From Archangium lipolyticum (GTDB lineage: Bacteria > Myxococcota > Myxococcia > Myxococcales > Myxococcaceae), in contig NZ_JANKBZ010000059.1 in NCBI RefSeq assembly GCF_024623785.1, positions 1-35,184 of the forward strand: a stretch of DNA of 35,184 nt, given 5' to 3'. Every line of letters starts with the position of its first letter. The stretch's first letter is position 1. Under the pieces are notes generated by a model. It had not been told where the DNA came from. It ran no database searches and saw only the letters and a program-made list of their open reading frames with translations. The position numbers were made by a program, and so were the translations under genes. Positions 1 through 8,076 of the stretch are shown piece by piece.

Positions 1-142
1 TCGGCCGCCGCGCTGCTTCCAACCACTCAGGCTCCGTCTTCGTCGTCGCTGTGTTCGTCGTCATCGCGCCGCGCACTCTGCGGCTCCTCGAGTTCCTCCA
101 CTACCTGGGCTGGAGCGGAGGCTTACGGAAAGTCACTCCGTC

Positions 143-559
143 ATGGCCACGAAGCGCCTTGTCAAGGCACGGCGAACTCCCGCCGTTGCGGCGGACGGCG
201 CAGCGGAGGGGGGGCCATCCAGCGCGGACGAAGATGGGGCTGCGGAGGTGCCGGTCTACCGGGTGCTCACCAGGCTGGTGTCGCAGTCGGAGCGGATGCT
301 CAGCGAAACGGAGGTGGTGGAGAAGGCGCTCACCGAGCTGAAGGCGGGGGCTACGCCCGAGGTGAAGGTGCTCGTGAAGAAAGCGGCCGAGATGCAGCGG
401 ACGTTGGGAAAGGCGTGCATGGAGATCGCCGAGCGGCTGGACGCTGCATGCGGGGGTCTCGTCAGCTCCTCGCAGCAACCGGAGGATTCCGGAAACGTTT
501 CCGAAATCTCCCCCGTGCCCCCATCCGCGCAGGCCCACGTGGCGCACGAGGGGGCCTGA
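143..559 (+). CDS. Hypothetical protein, 138 aa
   Basis: No family recognised. The N-terminus is basic and Ala-rich and looks disordered (residues 1-35). Residues about 45-110 read as a long amphipathic helix or coiled coil rich in Glu, Lys and Leu, with a stretch EMQRTLGKACMEIAERL. The tail is low-complexity. A GGAAAG stretch 10 bases upstream can serve as ribosome binding site. The gene ends two bases before the start of the DUF5131 gene, so the two are probably co-transcribed. The overall form suits a small phage-type accessory or DNA-binding protein, but no function can be assigned. Confidence 0.6.
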   Translation: MATKRLVKARRTPAVAADGAAEGGPSSADEDGAAEVPVYRVLTRLVSQSERMLSETEVVEKALTELKAGATPEVKVLVKKAAEMQRTLGKACMEIAERLDAACGGLVSSSQQPEDSGNVSEISPVPPSAQAHVAHEGA

Positions 560-561
560 GC

Positions 562-1419
562 ATGTCCAAGAGCACGAACATCCAGTGGTGCGACTCCACG
601 GTGAATCCCACCATGGGTTGCGACGGCTGTGAACTGTGGGGACCTGGGCGGCGCTCCTGCTACGCGGGAATGCTCCACCAGCGCTATGGGGGGCGTAGCT
701 CCGGCTATGCGCCCGTGTTCGAGCAGGTGACGCGCTTCCCCGGTCGTATGGCGGACGCCGCGCGCTGGCCGGACCTCGCTGGCAGCCCTCGACCCGACAA
801 GCCGTGGCTCGATGGTTCGCCGCGGCTGGTCTTCACCTCGGACATGTCCGACGCGCTCTCGAAGGGAGTCTCTTTCGAGTACTTGACCACGGAGATCATC
901 GCAGCCGTGACGAGCGCGGAGGGGCAGCGGCATCGGTGGCTCTGGCTCACCAAGAGACCGTCCCGGATGGCGGAGTTCTCCCGGTGGCTGTCCGGCCTCG
1001 GGCAGCCATGGCCGGAGAACCTCTGGGCGGGCACCAGCATCACCGCGGCCGCCACCTGTGGGCGCGTCACTGAGTTGCTCGAAGTGGGCGATGCGCGGAC
1101 GACACGATTCCTCTCGGTGGAGCCGCAGGTGGAGCCCATCAGCCTCGCCGACTGGCTGCCCGAACTGGACTGGGTCATCCAGGGCGGTGAGTCCGGAGAG
1201 AGCCCGCGTGCCTTCGATCAGGACTGGGCCCGGAGCCTGATGGTCGAGTGCGAAAGGGCCGGCGTGCCGTACTTCCTCAAACAGTTGGGGGCGCACCCGA
1301 TGGAGAAGGGCCAGCGCCTGAATCTGAGGGACCGGCATGGCGGCGACTGGGGCGAGTGGCCGGAGGAGCTGCGACGGCGCGAGGTGCCCGGCGTGGACCG
1401 CCGGTACAGCCGCGGCTGA
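562..1419 (+). CDS. DUF5131 family (phage Gp37/Gp68-like) protein, 285 aa
   Basis: The N-terminus (NIQWCDSTVNPTMGC) and the spacing C10, C20-x2-C23-x9-C33 are typical of the DUF5131/PF07505 family, found in actinophages and in many bacterial mobile elements. The Cys cluster resembles a radical-SAM-like iron-sulfur site, and the body contains the family features WLTKRP and VQGGESG with a C-terminal YFLKQLG. Reaction and substrate are unknown. As I recall, family members often sit beside a three-Cys-motif partner (TcmP); none is seen here. The start chosen follows the stop of the upstream gene by two bases. A longer in-frame reading from 415 overlaps that gene and lacks family similarity, so I rejected it. 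Confidence 0.88.
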   Translation: MSKSTNIQWCDSTVNPTMGCDGCELWGPGRRSCYAGMLHQRYGGRSSGYAPVFEQVTRFPGRMADAARWPDLAGSPRPDKPWLDGSPRLVFTSDMSDALSKGVSFEYLTTEIIAAVTSAEGQRHRWLWLTKRPSRMAEFSRWLSGLGQPWPENLWAGTSITAAATCGRVTELLEVGDARTTRFLSVEPQVEPISLADWLPELDWVIQGGESGESPRAFDQDWARSLMVECERAGVPYFLKQLGAHPMEKGQRLNLRDRHGGDWGEWPEELRRREVPGVDRRYSRG

Positions 1420-1685
1420 CGAAGCCCAGGTGGGGCAGGGCGTGCAGCGTCGGCGTTCTGCCCAGCCTGAGCGTTGCTCACCATCTACCGCGCCGATCTC
1501 ATCAACGTGGAGTTGGCATAGCGCGCAGGCCCCTGCGAGCCGCCGGCAATTCGTCATCAAGTTCTTCCGGACGCAGAAGTGGGCGCGGAGATCAGACATG
1601 AAAGTAGTTATGCCATTTGGGCGTTTGGGGCCGGATTGCCTACGTTGTTTATGCAATTAGGCACGAATTTCGGAGGCTTTTCTCA
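1420..1685. promoter_or_regulatory. AT-richer leader with small inverted repeat
   Basis: This 266-bp gap becomes clearly AT-richer towards its end (about 1600-1670) than its surroundings. It carries an inverted repeat TGCCTA (1637-1642) / TAGGCA (1658-1663), followed by a good ribosome binding site GGAGG at 1672-1676 for the next gene. It probably holds the promoter, and perhaps an operator, of the 1686-2275 gene pair. No exact -35/-10 pair is convincing. Confidence 0.35.
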
Positions 1686-1877
1686 ATGCGAGCACCTGGA
1701 GCCATTGAAAGTTATGTGACGAGTTTCGCGCTGCCCCGCGACATGCGCTCGCGACTGGATGACCTGCGACTGGCCCGAGCCCAACGCGACGGTGGTGCAC
1801 CGCCGCCCTTGCGCTCCCTCATCCTGGAAGGGCTGGAGGAACTCCTGGCGCGTGAACTGGATGAGGTGAAGCGATGA
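1686..1877 (+). CDS. Small ribbon-helix-helix-like protein, 63 aa
   Basis: The predicted pattern is one short beta strand (YVTSFALP) followed by two amphipathic helices (RDMRSRLDDLRLARAQ and LRSLILEGLEELLAREL). This is the layout of ribbon-helix-helix DNA-binding proteins such as antitoxins and plasmid copy or partition regulators. The start is fixed by GGAGG nine bases upstream; a longer in-frame start at 1617 has no ribosome binding site. Its TGA overlaps the ATG of the next gene (ATGA), so translation is probably coupled. It likely autoregulates from the inverted repeat just upstream, which is inference. Confidence 0.6.
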   Translation: MRAPGAIESYVTSFALPRDMRSRLDDLRLARAQRDGGAPPPLRSLILEGLEELLARELDEVKR

Positions 1878-2275
1878 TGCCGGACACCTACGGATGTGCC
1901 ATGGTTCTCGTTGGGGCTGGCCTAAACGGGCTGGTGCTCCTCCGGTCACTAATTGCACTCGCCCAGACCACGGATGCCTTCATGGGCAGCTTCCGGGACG
2001 CCCAAGTCGTCATGCGTCGCAAGCCGCCGCGCGTGCTGTGCGTCATCGAGGAGCAGCTCACCAAGGAGGGGTGGGAGACGGTGGCGCGGTGGGCGAGTGA
2101 GGCGGCGAGCCGTGTGCTGGTGCTCGTCGAGCGCGCGCCGGAGCAGCGCTATCCGGCGTTGACGGTCGTCCTCGCGGCCACCACAAAGTTGGGGCCCCAC
2201 GCACGGGCCGTCATCGCCGAGCCCAACAACCTCGTGGCCCTGCGCGAGTTCTGCCGGGAGGTGGGCCGGAGCTGA
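1874..2275 (+). CDS. Hypothetical protein coupled to the RHH-like gene, 133 aa
   Basis: No family recognised. It overlaps the upstream small gene by four bases (ATGA). The sequence alternates hydrophobic strands and helices: an N-terminal hydrophobic segment (VLVGAGLNGLVLLRSLIALA, possibly a buried helix or membrane segment), then PPRVLCVIEEQL, SRVLVLVERA and ALTVVLAAT, suggesting a small alpha/beta fold. The pairing of a DNA-binding-like small protein with a second protein is compatible with a toxin-antitoxin or replication-control pair, but no catalytic motif is visible. Confidence 0.55.
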   Translation: MMPDTYGCAMVLVGAGLNGLVLLRSLIALAQTTDAFMGSFRDAQVVMRRKPPRVLCVIEEQLTKEGWETVARWASEAASRVLVLVERAPEQRYPALTVVLAATTKLGPHARAVIAEPNNLVALREFCREVGRS

Positions 2276-2425
2276 ATCCCAGCGGCACGCTCAGCCGCCT
2301 CTCCGGCTGTCTCATGCCGAAGAGTACCTACGAAACGGACCCTGAATGGAAGACCTGCGTCAGCGGGTTCATTCCATTGAATTTCGACACAATCCACCAT
2401 CGCAACCACTCGCAGGCATAAGTTA

Positions 2426-4828
2426 ATGCAACCCAACCATAATATGAAACAGTCGGCCATTTTGGCCGCGTCTGGTACTCGCTTCGAAATTACCCACGCC
2501 ACGCGCCCGGATGCCTCTACCGACTGGGAGTACTATGTGGTGGAGCTGGACGCGACGAAGCTCCTCATCGAGCTGCTCACCGCCCCGCCGCGGCCCGAAA
2601 TCGCGAAGGAAGGTTACATCTTCGTAAAACCCAAAGGGTGCCTCCTTCCTCGCGGCCGTTCCCTCGAGCTGCGAGACATCGAGGGGGTGTGCGCTCTCGT
2701 CCTCGATGTCCACAACACTGATCGCCTTTGCTGGGACGTGGGCTATCCCTACAGTCCGGACCGCCTGCGCGAACTCCTCGCCTTCAGCGGGGTGATGTAC
2801 TCCACCGACACAACCGGCTCCGTGTGCGACCGCATGCGCATCATCCTGCTGCTGGACCGCATGCATAGCCTCCAGGAGCTCCACCGGCTGACGGCGTGGG
2901 TGATGCGGCTCTTCGCCTCGCCGGGCATCACGCCGCTCGCCCCGAACAGGCTGATCGAGGCCCCGCAGTGCACCATGCAAGAGGCCACCGCGGAGTCGGC
3001 CTGGTTGGTGGAACTGAAGGGGCCGAAGCTCAGCGTGGACATGGTCCCGTTCGACTTTCGGGAGCCGATCTTCCTCGAGCCGAAGGTGCCAACGGCGCAC
3101 CACTCCGCCGTCCTGGCTGCCCTCCTCAATGGGAAGATGTGGTGCTGGGCCAAGAAAAACGTGAAGTCGCTTTCTCCGCAGCTGCGCCACGGAATCGCCA
3201 CCAACCTCGCCGCCATCGTCAACGAGGACCTCGACGCGCTCAATGCGTGCGTCGCTGCCGCCACGCTCCTGTTCCCTGATGGGAAGGGCGATGCGGAGGC
3301 GCTGCTCGCTGCCGCGGCCAAGGAGGAGCCGATGATCTGGCTGGACCTGAGCGGACACGGGCTGCCTCCTCCGTACGGGCGCGAACTCACCCCGGTGGCC
3401 GATGCCCGAGCCGAAGCGGCCATGGGGGACGCCAACCCCACCAAGTACCTCTTCAACGTCAGTGCAAACCGTTACGAGATTCTCCAGGCCGACGACAGCT
3501 ATCTCCAGGACATCCTGCCCGAGGCGTTCGCCACCATGCTCGCCCCCACCATTGGGGACCGGAAGGCCATCGAGCGCTTCATGAAGACGCAGATTCCCCA
3601 TTACAAGAAGCGTGCTCCCGTCTACGAGAGCATCGAGCGACTGGTGGAGCACAACGGGCTCATGACGTTCAACACTTTCGTCCCCACGAGCATCGTGCCG
3701 CGTGAGGGCGACTGGACGGATATTCGGGCGCTCGTAATGAATCTCGTGGGCGAGGACCGGCGTGAGGAGGCGCTGGAGTTCTTCCTCGACTGGCTCGCGC
3801 TCTTGGTGCAGAGCATCTACCTCAAGCTGGCGCCGTTGAAGATGTTGACTGCGGTGGTTCTCCACGGAGAGCAAGGATCGGGCAAGGGGACGTTGGTGGA
3901 GGTGCTCGAGATTCTCTACCCGGCGGGAAGCGTCATCACCGTGGACCAGGAGCGGCTCGAGGAGCGGTTTTCCTCGTGGAACGCGGACACGTTGCTGCTG
4001 GTGGCCAACGAGGTGAACTCGGGTACGACGAAGGAGAAGACGCTCGCAAACAAGCTGAAGCGGCTCATCACCGACCCCACCGTGGTGGTTGAGGAGAAGG
4101 GGGAGAAGGCGCAGCCCAACACCAAGAACAAGATGTCGCTGCTCTTCTGCTCCAACGACGACCGTCCAGTCCGTATCGAGCGAGGAGACCGGCGCTTCAT
4201 CGTCTTCCACAGCCGCACCAAGCTGTCGCAGCCGCTAATCAAGGCTCTGCGGGCGGACATGAGTGGCCCGCGCAGGCAGGTGGCGGCCTTCTTCCACCAT
4301 CTGCTCCACCGACAGGTGCAGATTGACGTCAACACCCAGTTCGAGACCACCGCTTGGCGGCTGATGCAGAACGCCTCGCTCTCGGCGGTGGAGAAGGCGG
4401 TGGACGAGATGCGGGTGGTGGGCTACCGCTCGATGGCGGCGGCATGGGAAAAAGCGGACGACAAGCGGTTTGACGAAGCGCGCGTCGCCACCGTAGTGGG
4501 TAGCGCGGACGGGTGCGAACACATCCCCTCCCGGGAACTCATCTGCGTCCTCAAGCACTGGGCGCGTAGCCAGGGCCTGTCCGTCCCAGACACCATCGAC
4601 ACCCCGCTCCGTAACGCGCTGAAGGCCGCCTTCCCGGAGGCCAGCGCGGGTCGTGCCTCCATCAAGGGACGCGGCCAGGAGCGGGTGTGGCTGGGTCTGC
4701 CGCTGGACGTGGATGCCGACGGCAAGGTGACGCGCCGCTCGGGTGAGAAGGCGCCCAACGCCGTCCCTACCTCCGAGATGAGCCCGGCGAAGGTGCCCCC
4801 GGGCACCGAGAAAGACTTCGCCAACTGA
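2426..4828 (+). CDS. Phage/plasmid-type primase-SF3 helicase replication protein (DUF5906-like), 800 aa
   Basis: This is probably the replication protein of a mobile element. Residues 475-610 form a superfamily 3 helicase/AAA+ core: Walker A GEQGSGKGT (481-489), Walker B LLLVANEVN (523-531), sensor 1 LLFCSND (572-578) and an arginine-finger region ERGDRRF (585-591), as in DUF5906 and D5-like primase helicases. The N-terminal 200 residues resemble a primase-polymerase: ALVLDVHN (90-97), a YSTDTT segment (125-130) and RMRIILLLDR just after, matching the place of the catalytic Asp and ST(x)H motifs. The usual Asp-x-Asp and His are not intact. The start is uncertain (2426 or ATG 2444), as neither has a clear ribosome binding site. 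A strong hairpin follows the stop. Confidence 0.85.
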   Translation: MQPNHNMKQSAILAASGTRFEITHATRPDASTDWEYYVVELDATKLLIELLTAPPRPEIAKEGYIFVKPKGCLLPRGRSLELRDIEGVCALVLDVHNTDRLCWDVGYPYSPDRLRELLAFSGVMYSTDTTGSVCDRMRIILLLDRMHSLQELHRLTAWVMRLFASPGITPLAPNRLIEAPQCTMQEATAESAWLVELKGPKLSVDMVPFDFREPIFLEPKVPTAHHSAVLAALLNGKMWCWAKKNVKSLSPQLRHGIATNLAAIVNEDLDALNACVAAATLLFPDGKGDAEALLAAAAKEEPMIWLDLSGHGLPPPYGRELTPVADARAEAAMGDANPTKYLFNVSANRYEILQADDSYLQDILPEAFATMLAPTIGDRKAIERFMKTQIPHYKKRAPVYESIERLVEHNGLMTFNTFVPTSIVPREGDWTDIRALVMNLVGEDRREEALEFFLDWLALLVQSIYLKLAPLKMLTAVVLHGEQGSGKGTLVEVLEILYPAGSVITVDQERLEERFSSWNADTLLLVANEVNSGTTKEKTLANKLKRLITDPTVVVEEKGEKAQPNTKNKMSLLFCSNDDRPVRIERGDRRFIVFHSRTKLSQPLIKALRADMSGPRRQVAAFFHHLLHRQVQIDVNTQFETTAWRLMQNASLSAVEKAVDEMRVVGYRSMAAAWEKADDKRFDEARVATVVGSADGCEHIPSRELICVLKHWARSQGLSVPDTIDTPLRNALKAAFPEASAGRASIKGRGQERVWLGLPLDVDADGKVTRRSGEKAPNAVPTSEMSPAKVPPGTEKDFAN

Positions 4829-4858
4829 CCTATCGGCTGCTCCTGCCGGCCTCGAAGG

Positions 4859-4897
4859 AACGTGCCCCTCCCCGTCGAGGCCAGGCCGGGGCACGTT
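4859..4897 (+). terminator. Strong GC hairpin after the replication gene
   Basis: Perfect 10-bp inverted repeat AACGTGCCCC (4859-4868) / GGGGCACGTT (4888-4897), starting 30 bases after the stop codon. A competing pairing GGCCTCG (4848-4854) / CGAGGCC (4876-4882) exists. There is no T-tract, so this is a terminator or mRNA 3'-end stabiliser by position only. Confidence 0.5.
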
Positions 4898-5139
4898 GGT
4901 GCCGCCGCCGGTTTGTGATGCCAAGGGGGCGGCCCCGGGCCCTTCGGCACTTGCTAGTGACTCGGCTGAGGGTGTCTACCTCGCGCTGACGCGCAAGTGC
5001 CTGTGATTCATGGGCTTTTCGGATACGGGCCGTGCCAGCTAGGCGTTAGACGCCAGAAGGCCGGTTACCACCGAGCCTTGCTCCCTTTGGAGTACCTGGT
5101 CCTCCTCCATTGGATTTCACTTCTTTGGCTGGCTGACTA

Positions 5140-5176
5140 GGTTTTCTCTGTCTAGTGTCTAGAAAGAGAGAAAACC
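5140..5176. repeat. Nested palindrome, 10-bp plus 5-bp stem
   Basis: Outer arms GGTTTTCTCT (5140-5149) and AGAGAAAACC (5167-5176) are perfectly complementary. Inside them lies TCTAG-TGT-CTAGA (5151-5163), a second perfect stem, so the whole can fold into one long hairpin with a small bulge. It is AT-richer than its surroundings and lies in the gene-poor region. It may be a terminator acting in both directions or a protein-binding site; no T-tract follows on either strand. Confidence 0.6.
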
Positions 5177-5364
5177 AAGTTCTTTCAGTAGCTTAGGTCC
5201 TAGACACCTGCGGGAGCTGGCGTCCTCTCCCGTGTTGCGAGCAGTCCTCACACGCAAGCTTGGCCGAGTTGGGCGAATGGCCGGGTGGCGGTAGCGCGGC
5301 GGCATGACCCCTTGAGCCTTGTTTCTGCGGCCACCACCATCTCCCCGGGCCACCGGGCGCCTTA

Positions 5365-5550
5365 GTGGTGCACGTCTGCGGCCCGGCCAGGGCGCGTCCA
5401 GGGGCTCTCCGCGCCGTCATCACCACGGCGGTGGCGGAGGCCGTCGATGACCTATGCTTGAGCATGCTCCGTCGCCTCCTCTCCTTCCTCCGCCGCCCCC
5501 GGGCCACCGATCGCCTTCACCACTACCGAGAAGACCTGGGGCAGGAGTAG
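5365..5550 (+). CDS. Possible small protein or gene remnant, 61 aa
   Basis: A GTG-started frame of 61 codons with very high G/C in third positions, encoding an Ala/Arg/Leu-rich helix (ITTAVAEAVDDLCLSMLRRL). No ribosome binding site and no family recognised. It could be a small protein, the tail of a decayed gene, or chance in GC-rich DNA. Confidence 0.2.
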   Translation: MVHVCGPARARPGALRAVITTAVAEAVDDLCLSMLRRLLSFLRRPRATDRLHHYREDLGQE

Positions 5551-5736
5551 GGCAGACCTCGATCCTCGTCCCGGCGGAACCGTCGGACGCGGCGGCTCGC
5601 GGATCCGCTGGCCCGCTGAACCACCCCGGAGCGTTGTCCACGCCGGGACCTCGCGCTCCTCGTGTCCTCGGTGGAGATCTCCGAGTCGCGCACTGCCCGC
5701 ATTGTGCGGGGCACGGGTATCAATTAACATCAATGG

Positions 5737-6213
5737 GTGACAACTCCCACGGTTCCCCGTCATCTCTCGCTCGCCGCATGCGCTTCCGACACGCAGCTGG
5801 AGGCCGTCGCACGCGAGGAGCCGCCCTCGCTGCCGCCCCGTCTCGGCCTGCCAGCGCTGGACCAGCTCGCGCTCACCAGCTTCACCACCGGTGATGCGGC
5901 GCAGCTGGTGGAATACGCACGCGGCATGGCCGAGGCGCTGGCCTCAAACGACGGCGATGCCACCCGTCGGCGAACAATCGCCCGTTTGCTGGCCGTTGCC
6001 CGAAGCCAGGTGGATTTGATCGACGCCGCGGTGGGCGAGGCGCTGGGCCGGCGGGACTTCGACGCGGTGAAGGCGCTCACTAAACTCGCGGACAGCATGA
6101 CGCGGCGATTGAAGATGCTGCTGGAGGAGCATCGTATTGAGTTGGGCCGCGACAAGCCCGTGCAGATGTTCGTTGCCCACGCGGACACCGTGACGGTCCG
6201 CGGGGGAGGGTGA
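5737..6213 (+). CDS. Hypothetical helical protein, 158 aa
   Basis: GTG start; the frame is closed upstream by a TAA at 5725, so the start must lie near here. The first 50 residues are Pro/Ala-rich. Residues about 55-140 are strongly helical and charged (AAQLVEYARGMAEALASNDG, then VKALTKLADSMTRRLKMLLEE), in the manner of small phage accessory or terminase-small-subunit-like proteins, but I cannot name a family. The next gene begins eight bases after the stop, so the two form an operon. Confidence 0.6.
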   Translation: MTTPTVPRHLSLAACASDTQLEAVAREEPPSLPPRLGLPALDQLALTSFTTGDAAQLVEYARGMAEALASNDGDATRRRTIARLLAVARSQVDLIDAAVGEALGRRDFDAVKALTKLADSMTRRLKMLLEEHRIELGRDKPVQMFVAHADTVTVRGGG

Positions 6214-6220
6214 TTGCGCT

Positions 6221-6583
6221 ATGGCGATCTATCGCGACCAGGTCTCGCGCATCACGCTGCCGATGATACGGGCGCAGATGAAGCCCACACGCTTCCGTGA
6301 GGCGAAGTCCATTCGGCTGGAGAAGTTCGGCTTCGAGGCGGAGGTGCAGCTCGTGCGTGTGGCGAGCCCCACCAGTTTCGGCGGAGAGCGCGTTTTCTTC
6401 GCCTGCCCGCGCCTGAGGTGCGGCGCGCTCGTGAACGTGCTGGGCTGTGTCATGTGGTACGGCTGGGGCTGTACGCGGTGTACGCGCTGGCGCGGGCGGA
6501 ACCGGCGGCGAATCAACGTGGGCCCCGGAGTTGTGGCACTCCGGGAAGGACTCCGCTCCCGCCGAAACGGTGAATTTGCTTGA
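6221..6583 (+). CDS. Zinc-ribbon protein of mobile elements, 120 aa
   Basis: Cysteines at about residues 62, 67, 76, 84 and 87 (ACPRLRC and GWGCTRC) form a zinc-ribbon-like pair in the pattern CP-x3-C ... C-x2-C followed by RWRGRNRR. This resembles small zinc-ribbon proteins of phages and integrative elements in which a CPxC and a CRxC knuckle flank a tryptophan-rich loop. A GGGGGAGGG stretch ten bases upstream is a good ribosome binding site. Probably nucleic-acid binding. It converges on the DUF4062 gene with an 11-bp gap. Confidence 0.6.
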   Translation: MAIYRDQVSRITLPMIRAQMKPTRFREAKSIRLEKFGFEAEVQLVRVASPTSFGGERVFFACPRLRCGALVNVLGCVMWYGWGCTRCTRWRGRNRRRINVGPGVVALREGLRSRRNGEFA

Positions 6584-6594
6584 GGCACTCCTCA

Positions 6595-7647
6595 CTACAC
6601 GCGCGCATAGACGGTCATATCGGCTTGTCGGAACATCTCTAGCCCTCGATCTGGCCCGTAGTGCTTGATGAGATCCTTCACATACTGGTTCAGCGCCAGC
6701 GGCAGGGAGATATCCGTGCGATCCGAAAAGCGCAGGTAGACGTACGTGGTCTGCCGACCATCGGGATCCGAATGAATGTCGTATTCCCCCCGGATACCGT
6801 AGGGCTCCACCTGCTGGAACACACGATTGCCTCTGCTGGTGCCCCACGTCTTATCCTTGAAGGCCGCCTCCTTCATGGACCACCTACCGGACCCAGGGTC
6901 GAAATCACCATGGCGAGCGATGACCCACAGGAGCTTCACCTTCTCGTCATAGGTGCCGGGGTTGTCCGTGAGCAGCCTCCCAAGCAGGGTGTGCAACTTG
7001 TGGATCCCCTTGGTGAGTTCCGGCGCATCGTCCTTGGTGTGCTCCGCCTCGATGAGCGGAAAACTGCCTGGTAGTGGGGCAAGGCCCTCAGGAGCCACGG
7101 GCTTTGCGCCTGGCGAGCGCGATTTCACGAACTCCTCCGACCACAGGAGTGCGTTGTAGGCGAATTGAGCGGTTAGCGCTTCTTTCACCTCGGCGATGGT
7201 GCTGAAAGTCTTGACCCAGTTGTCCTCGCTCGCCCCTGCCACCTGGTCGATGAAGTCGAAGATGCGCTTGTCGTCCACGACAAAGGACATATCGGCGGTA
7301 GGGTTCTTCGCGTAGAAGGGCTTTGCATCCCTCACCTCCTTCTTGACAAAGGTGTATATGGGGAGGCGCAGCTTGACGGCGCGGTTGTACTCCTCGTTGG
7401 TGATGGACTTCTCGCTGTGCACTGCGGTCCCACCACGACGACCACCGATGATGAGGACGAAGTAGTTGGAGCGCTTAACCTGCTCGAGGCACGCGGCGTG
7501 AGAGTGCATCCCGCTTGTTACCGGGAACTTCACTGAGTCGGACAAGATAGGCTCGTGGCCGAGTTGGCGGAGATGGTCCGCCAGCACCTCACGCTCGGTA
7601 CTGAGATCGTAGCAGGTGGAACTCAGGAAGGTGTGGGGCTTCATCAT
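6595..7647 (-). CDS. DUF4062 domain protein (TIR-like fold), 350 aa
   Basis: Residues about 5-100 match DUF4062: FLSSTCYDLSTEREVL, a His/Glu-rich second element and the strand NYFVLIIGGRRGG, followed by SITNEEYNRA. DUF4062 belongs to the TIR/SLOG-like nucleotide-handling folds and is often found in signalling or defence proteins coupled to ATPases or effectors. Here the C-terminal 200 residues (from ELTKGIHKLHTLLGRLL on) are not a recognisable NTPase and end in a beta-rich segment. Alternative start codon at 7644. It stands alone, convergent with the zinc-ribbon gene. A defence or stress-sensing role is inference from the family. Confidence 0.8.
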   Translation of the reverse strand: MMKPHTFLSSTCYDLSTEREVLADHLRQLGHEPILSDSVKFPVTSGMHSHAACLEQVKRSNYFVLIIGGRRGGTAVHSEKSITNEEYNRAVKLRLPIYTFVKKEVRDAKPFYAKNPTADMSFVVDDKRIFDFIDQVAGASEDNWVKTFSTIAEVKEALTAQFAYNALLWSEEFVKSRSPGAKPVAPEGLAPLPGSFPLIEAEHTKDDAPELTKGIHKLHTLLGRLLTDNPGTYDEKVKLLWVIARHGDFDPGSGRWSMKEAAFKDKTWGTSRGNRVFQQVEPYGIRGEYDIHSDPDGRQTTYVYLRFSDRTDISLPLALNQYVKDLIKHYGPDRGLEMFRQADMTVYARV

Positions 7648-7725
7648 AGGGCAGGCCCCTCTACTGAAATATCGCCGTCATGTCACCTGCTTGGTGCGTC
7701 TGTTGCTTCCTGTCCAATCAGGTAG

Positions 7726-7949
7726 GCGAGCCAATTCAGCAATCTCACCAAGCAGGCAGGCGATGGCTTGTCAAAACGCTTCCGGGTGCGCTTTAGCGTT
7801 CAGTTCAAGCACGCCGAGCACGCATCCTGGCTGCTCGACCTCCGGGAGTTCGTCACTCGGGTGGCGTAAGCGGCACGCTGGACGGCAAGTACGAAAAGGA
7901 CGTGGCCGACGAGCTGCGGTAGTGGTACTCCGACCGCCCGCGAATCTGA
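7726..7949 (+). pseudogene. Frameshifted remnant of an unknown gene
   Basis: One frame (from about 7726) reads protein-like into HAEHASWLLDLREFVTRVA and hits TAA at 7867. In the next frame the text continues directly as SGTLDGKYEKDVADELR, stops at a TAG (7920-7922), and continues as WYSDRPRI before TGA (7947-7949). A two-base frameshift plus a CAG-to-TAG change would explain the break in a continuous C-terminus. No ATG begins it, so the 5' part is lost. Family unknown. Confidence 0.4.
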
Positions 7950-7990
7950 CTTGCCCATCGGCACGCTCACGGCACATTCGTGGAGAACGT

Positions 7991-8022
7991 AAAGAAAACG
8001 GGCGCCATGTGGCGACGCCCGT
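7991..8022 (-). terminator. Intrinsic terminator of the DUF932 gene
   Basis: Read on the minus strand, an ACGGGCG ... CGCCCGT stem (8022-7998) is followed by TTTTCTTT. It lies 54 bases after the stop of the DUF932 gene. It is the most classical terminator in the window. Confidence 0.7.
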
Positions 8023-8076
8023 CCTCGGCCACAGCGCGTGCTGCGCGCTGGCACGCATCGAGGTCGCGGTGGTCCT

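Larger units (their letters stand above)
4829..5736. other. Gene-poor 908-bp region with hairpins
   Basis: I see no convincing gene here. The region holds a GC-rich hairpin right after the replication gene (4859-4897), a small GGCGT-TAG-ACGCC hairpin near 5042, a nested palindrome (5140-5176), a short reading frame with high G/C third positions (5365-5550) and a hairpin next to the following gene (about 5694-5713, TGCCCGCA / TGCGGGGCA). Such a stretch beside a replication gene could contain an origin or a recombination site, but no iterated repeats (iterons) were found. Confidence 0.5.

Noticed and set aside
1-142. End of an upstream gene at the left edge
   Set aside because: All three plus-strand frames are partly open over this short stretch, but none shows recognisable protein text or a convincing stop before the gene at 143.
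2423-4210. 595-aa open frame antisense to the primase-helicase gene
   Set aside because: It lies entirely over the plus-strand gene with clear SF3 motifs. Its Arg/Leu/His-rich, motif-less protein is the usual mirror of high-GC coding DNA.
4887-4899. 13-base sequence CGGGGCACGTTGG repeated at 32703-32715
   Set aside because: Several 13-base matches are expected by chance in 35 kb, and the flanks differ, so it is not evidence for an attachment site.
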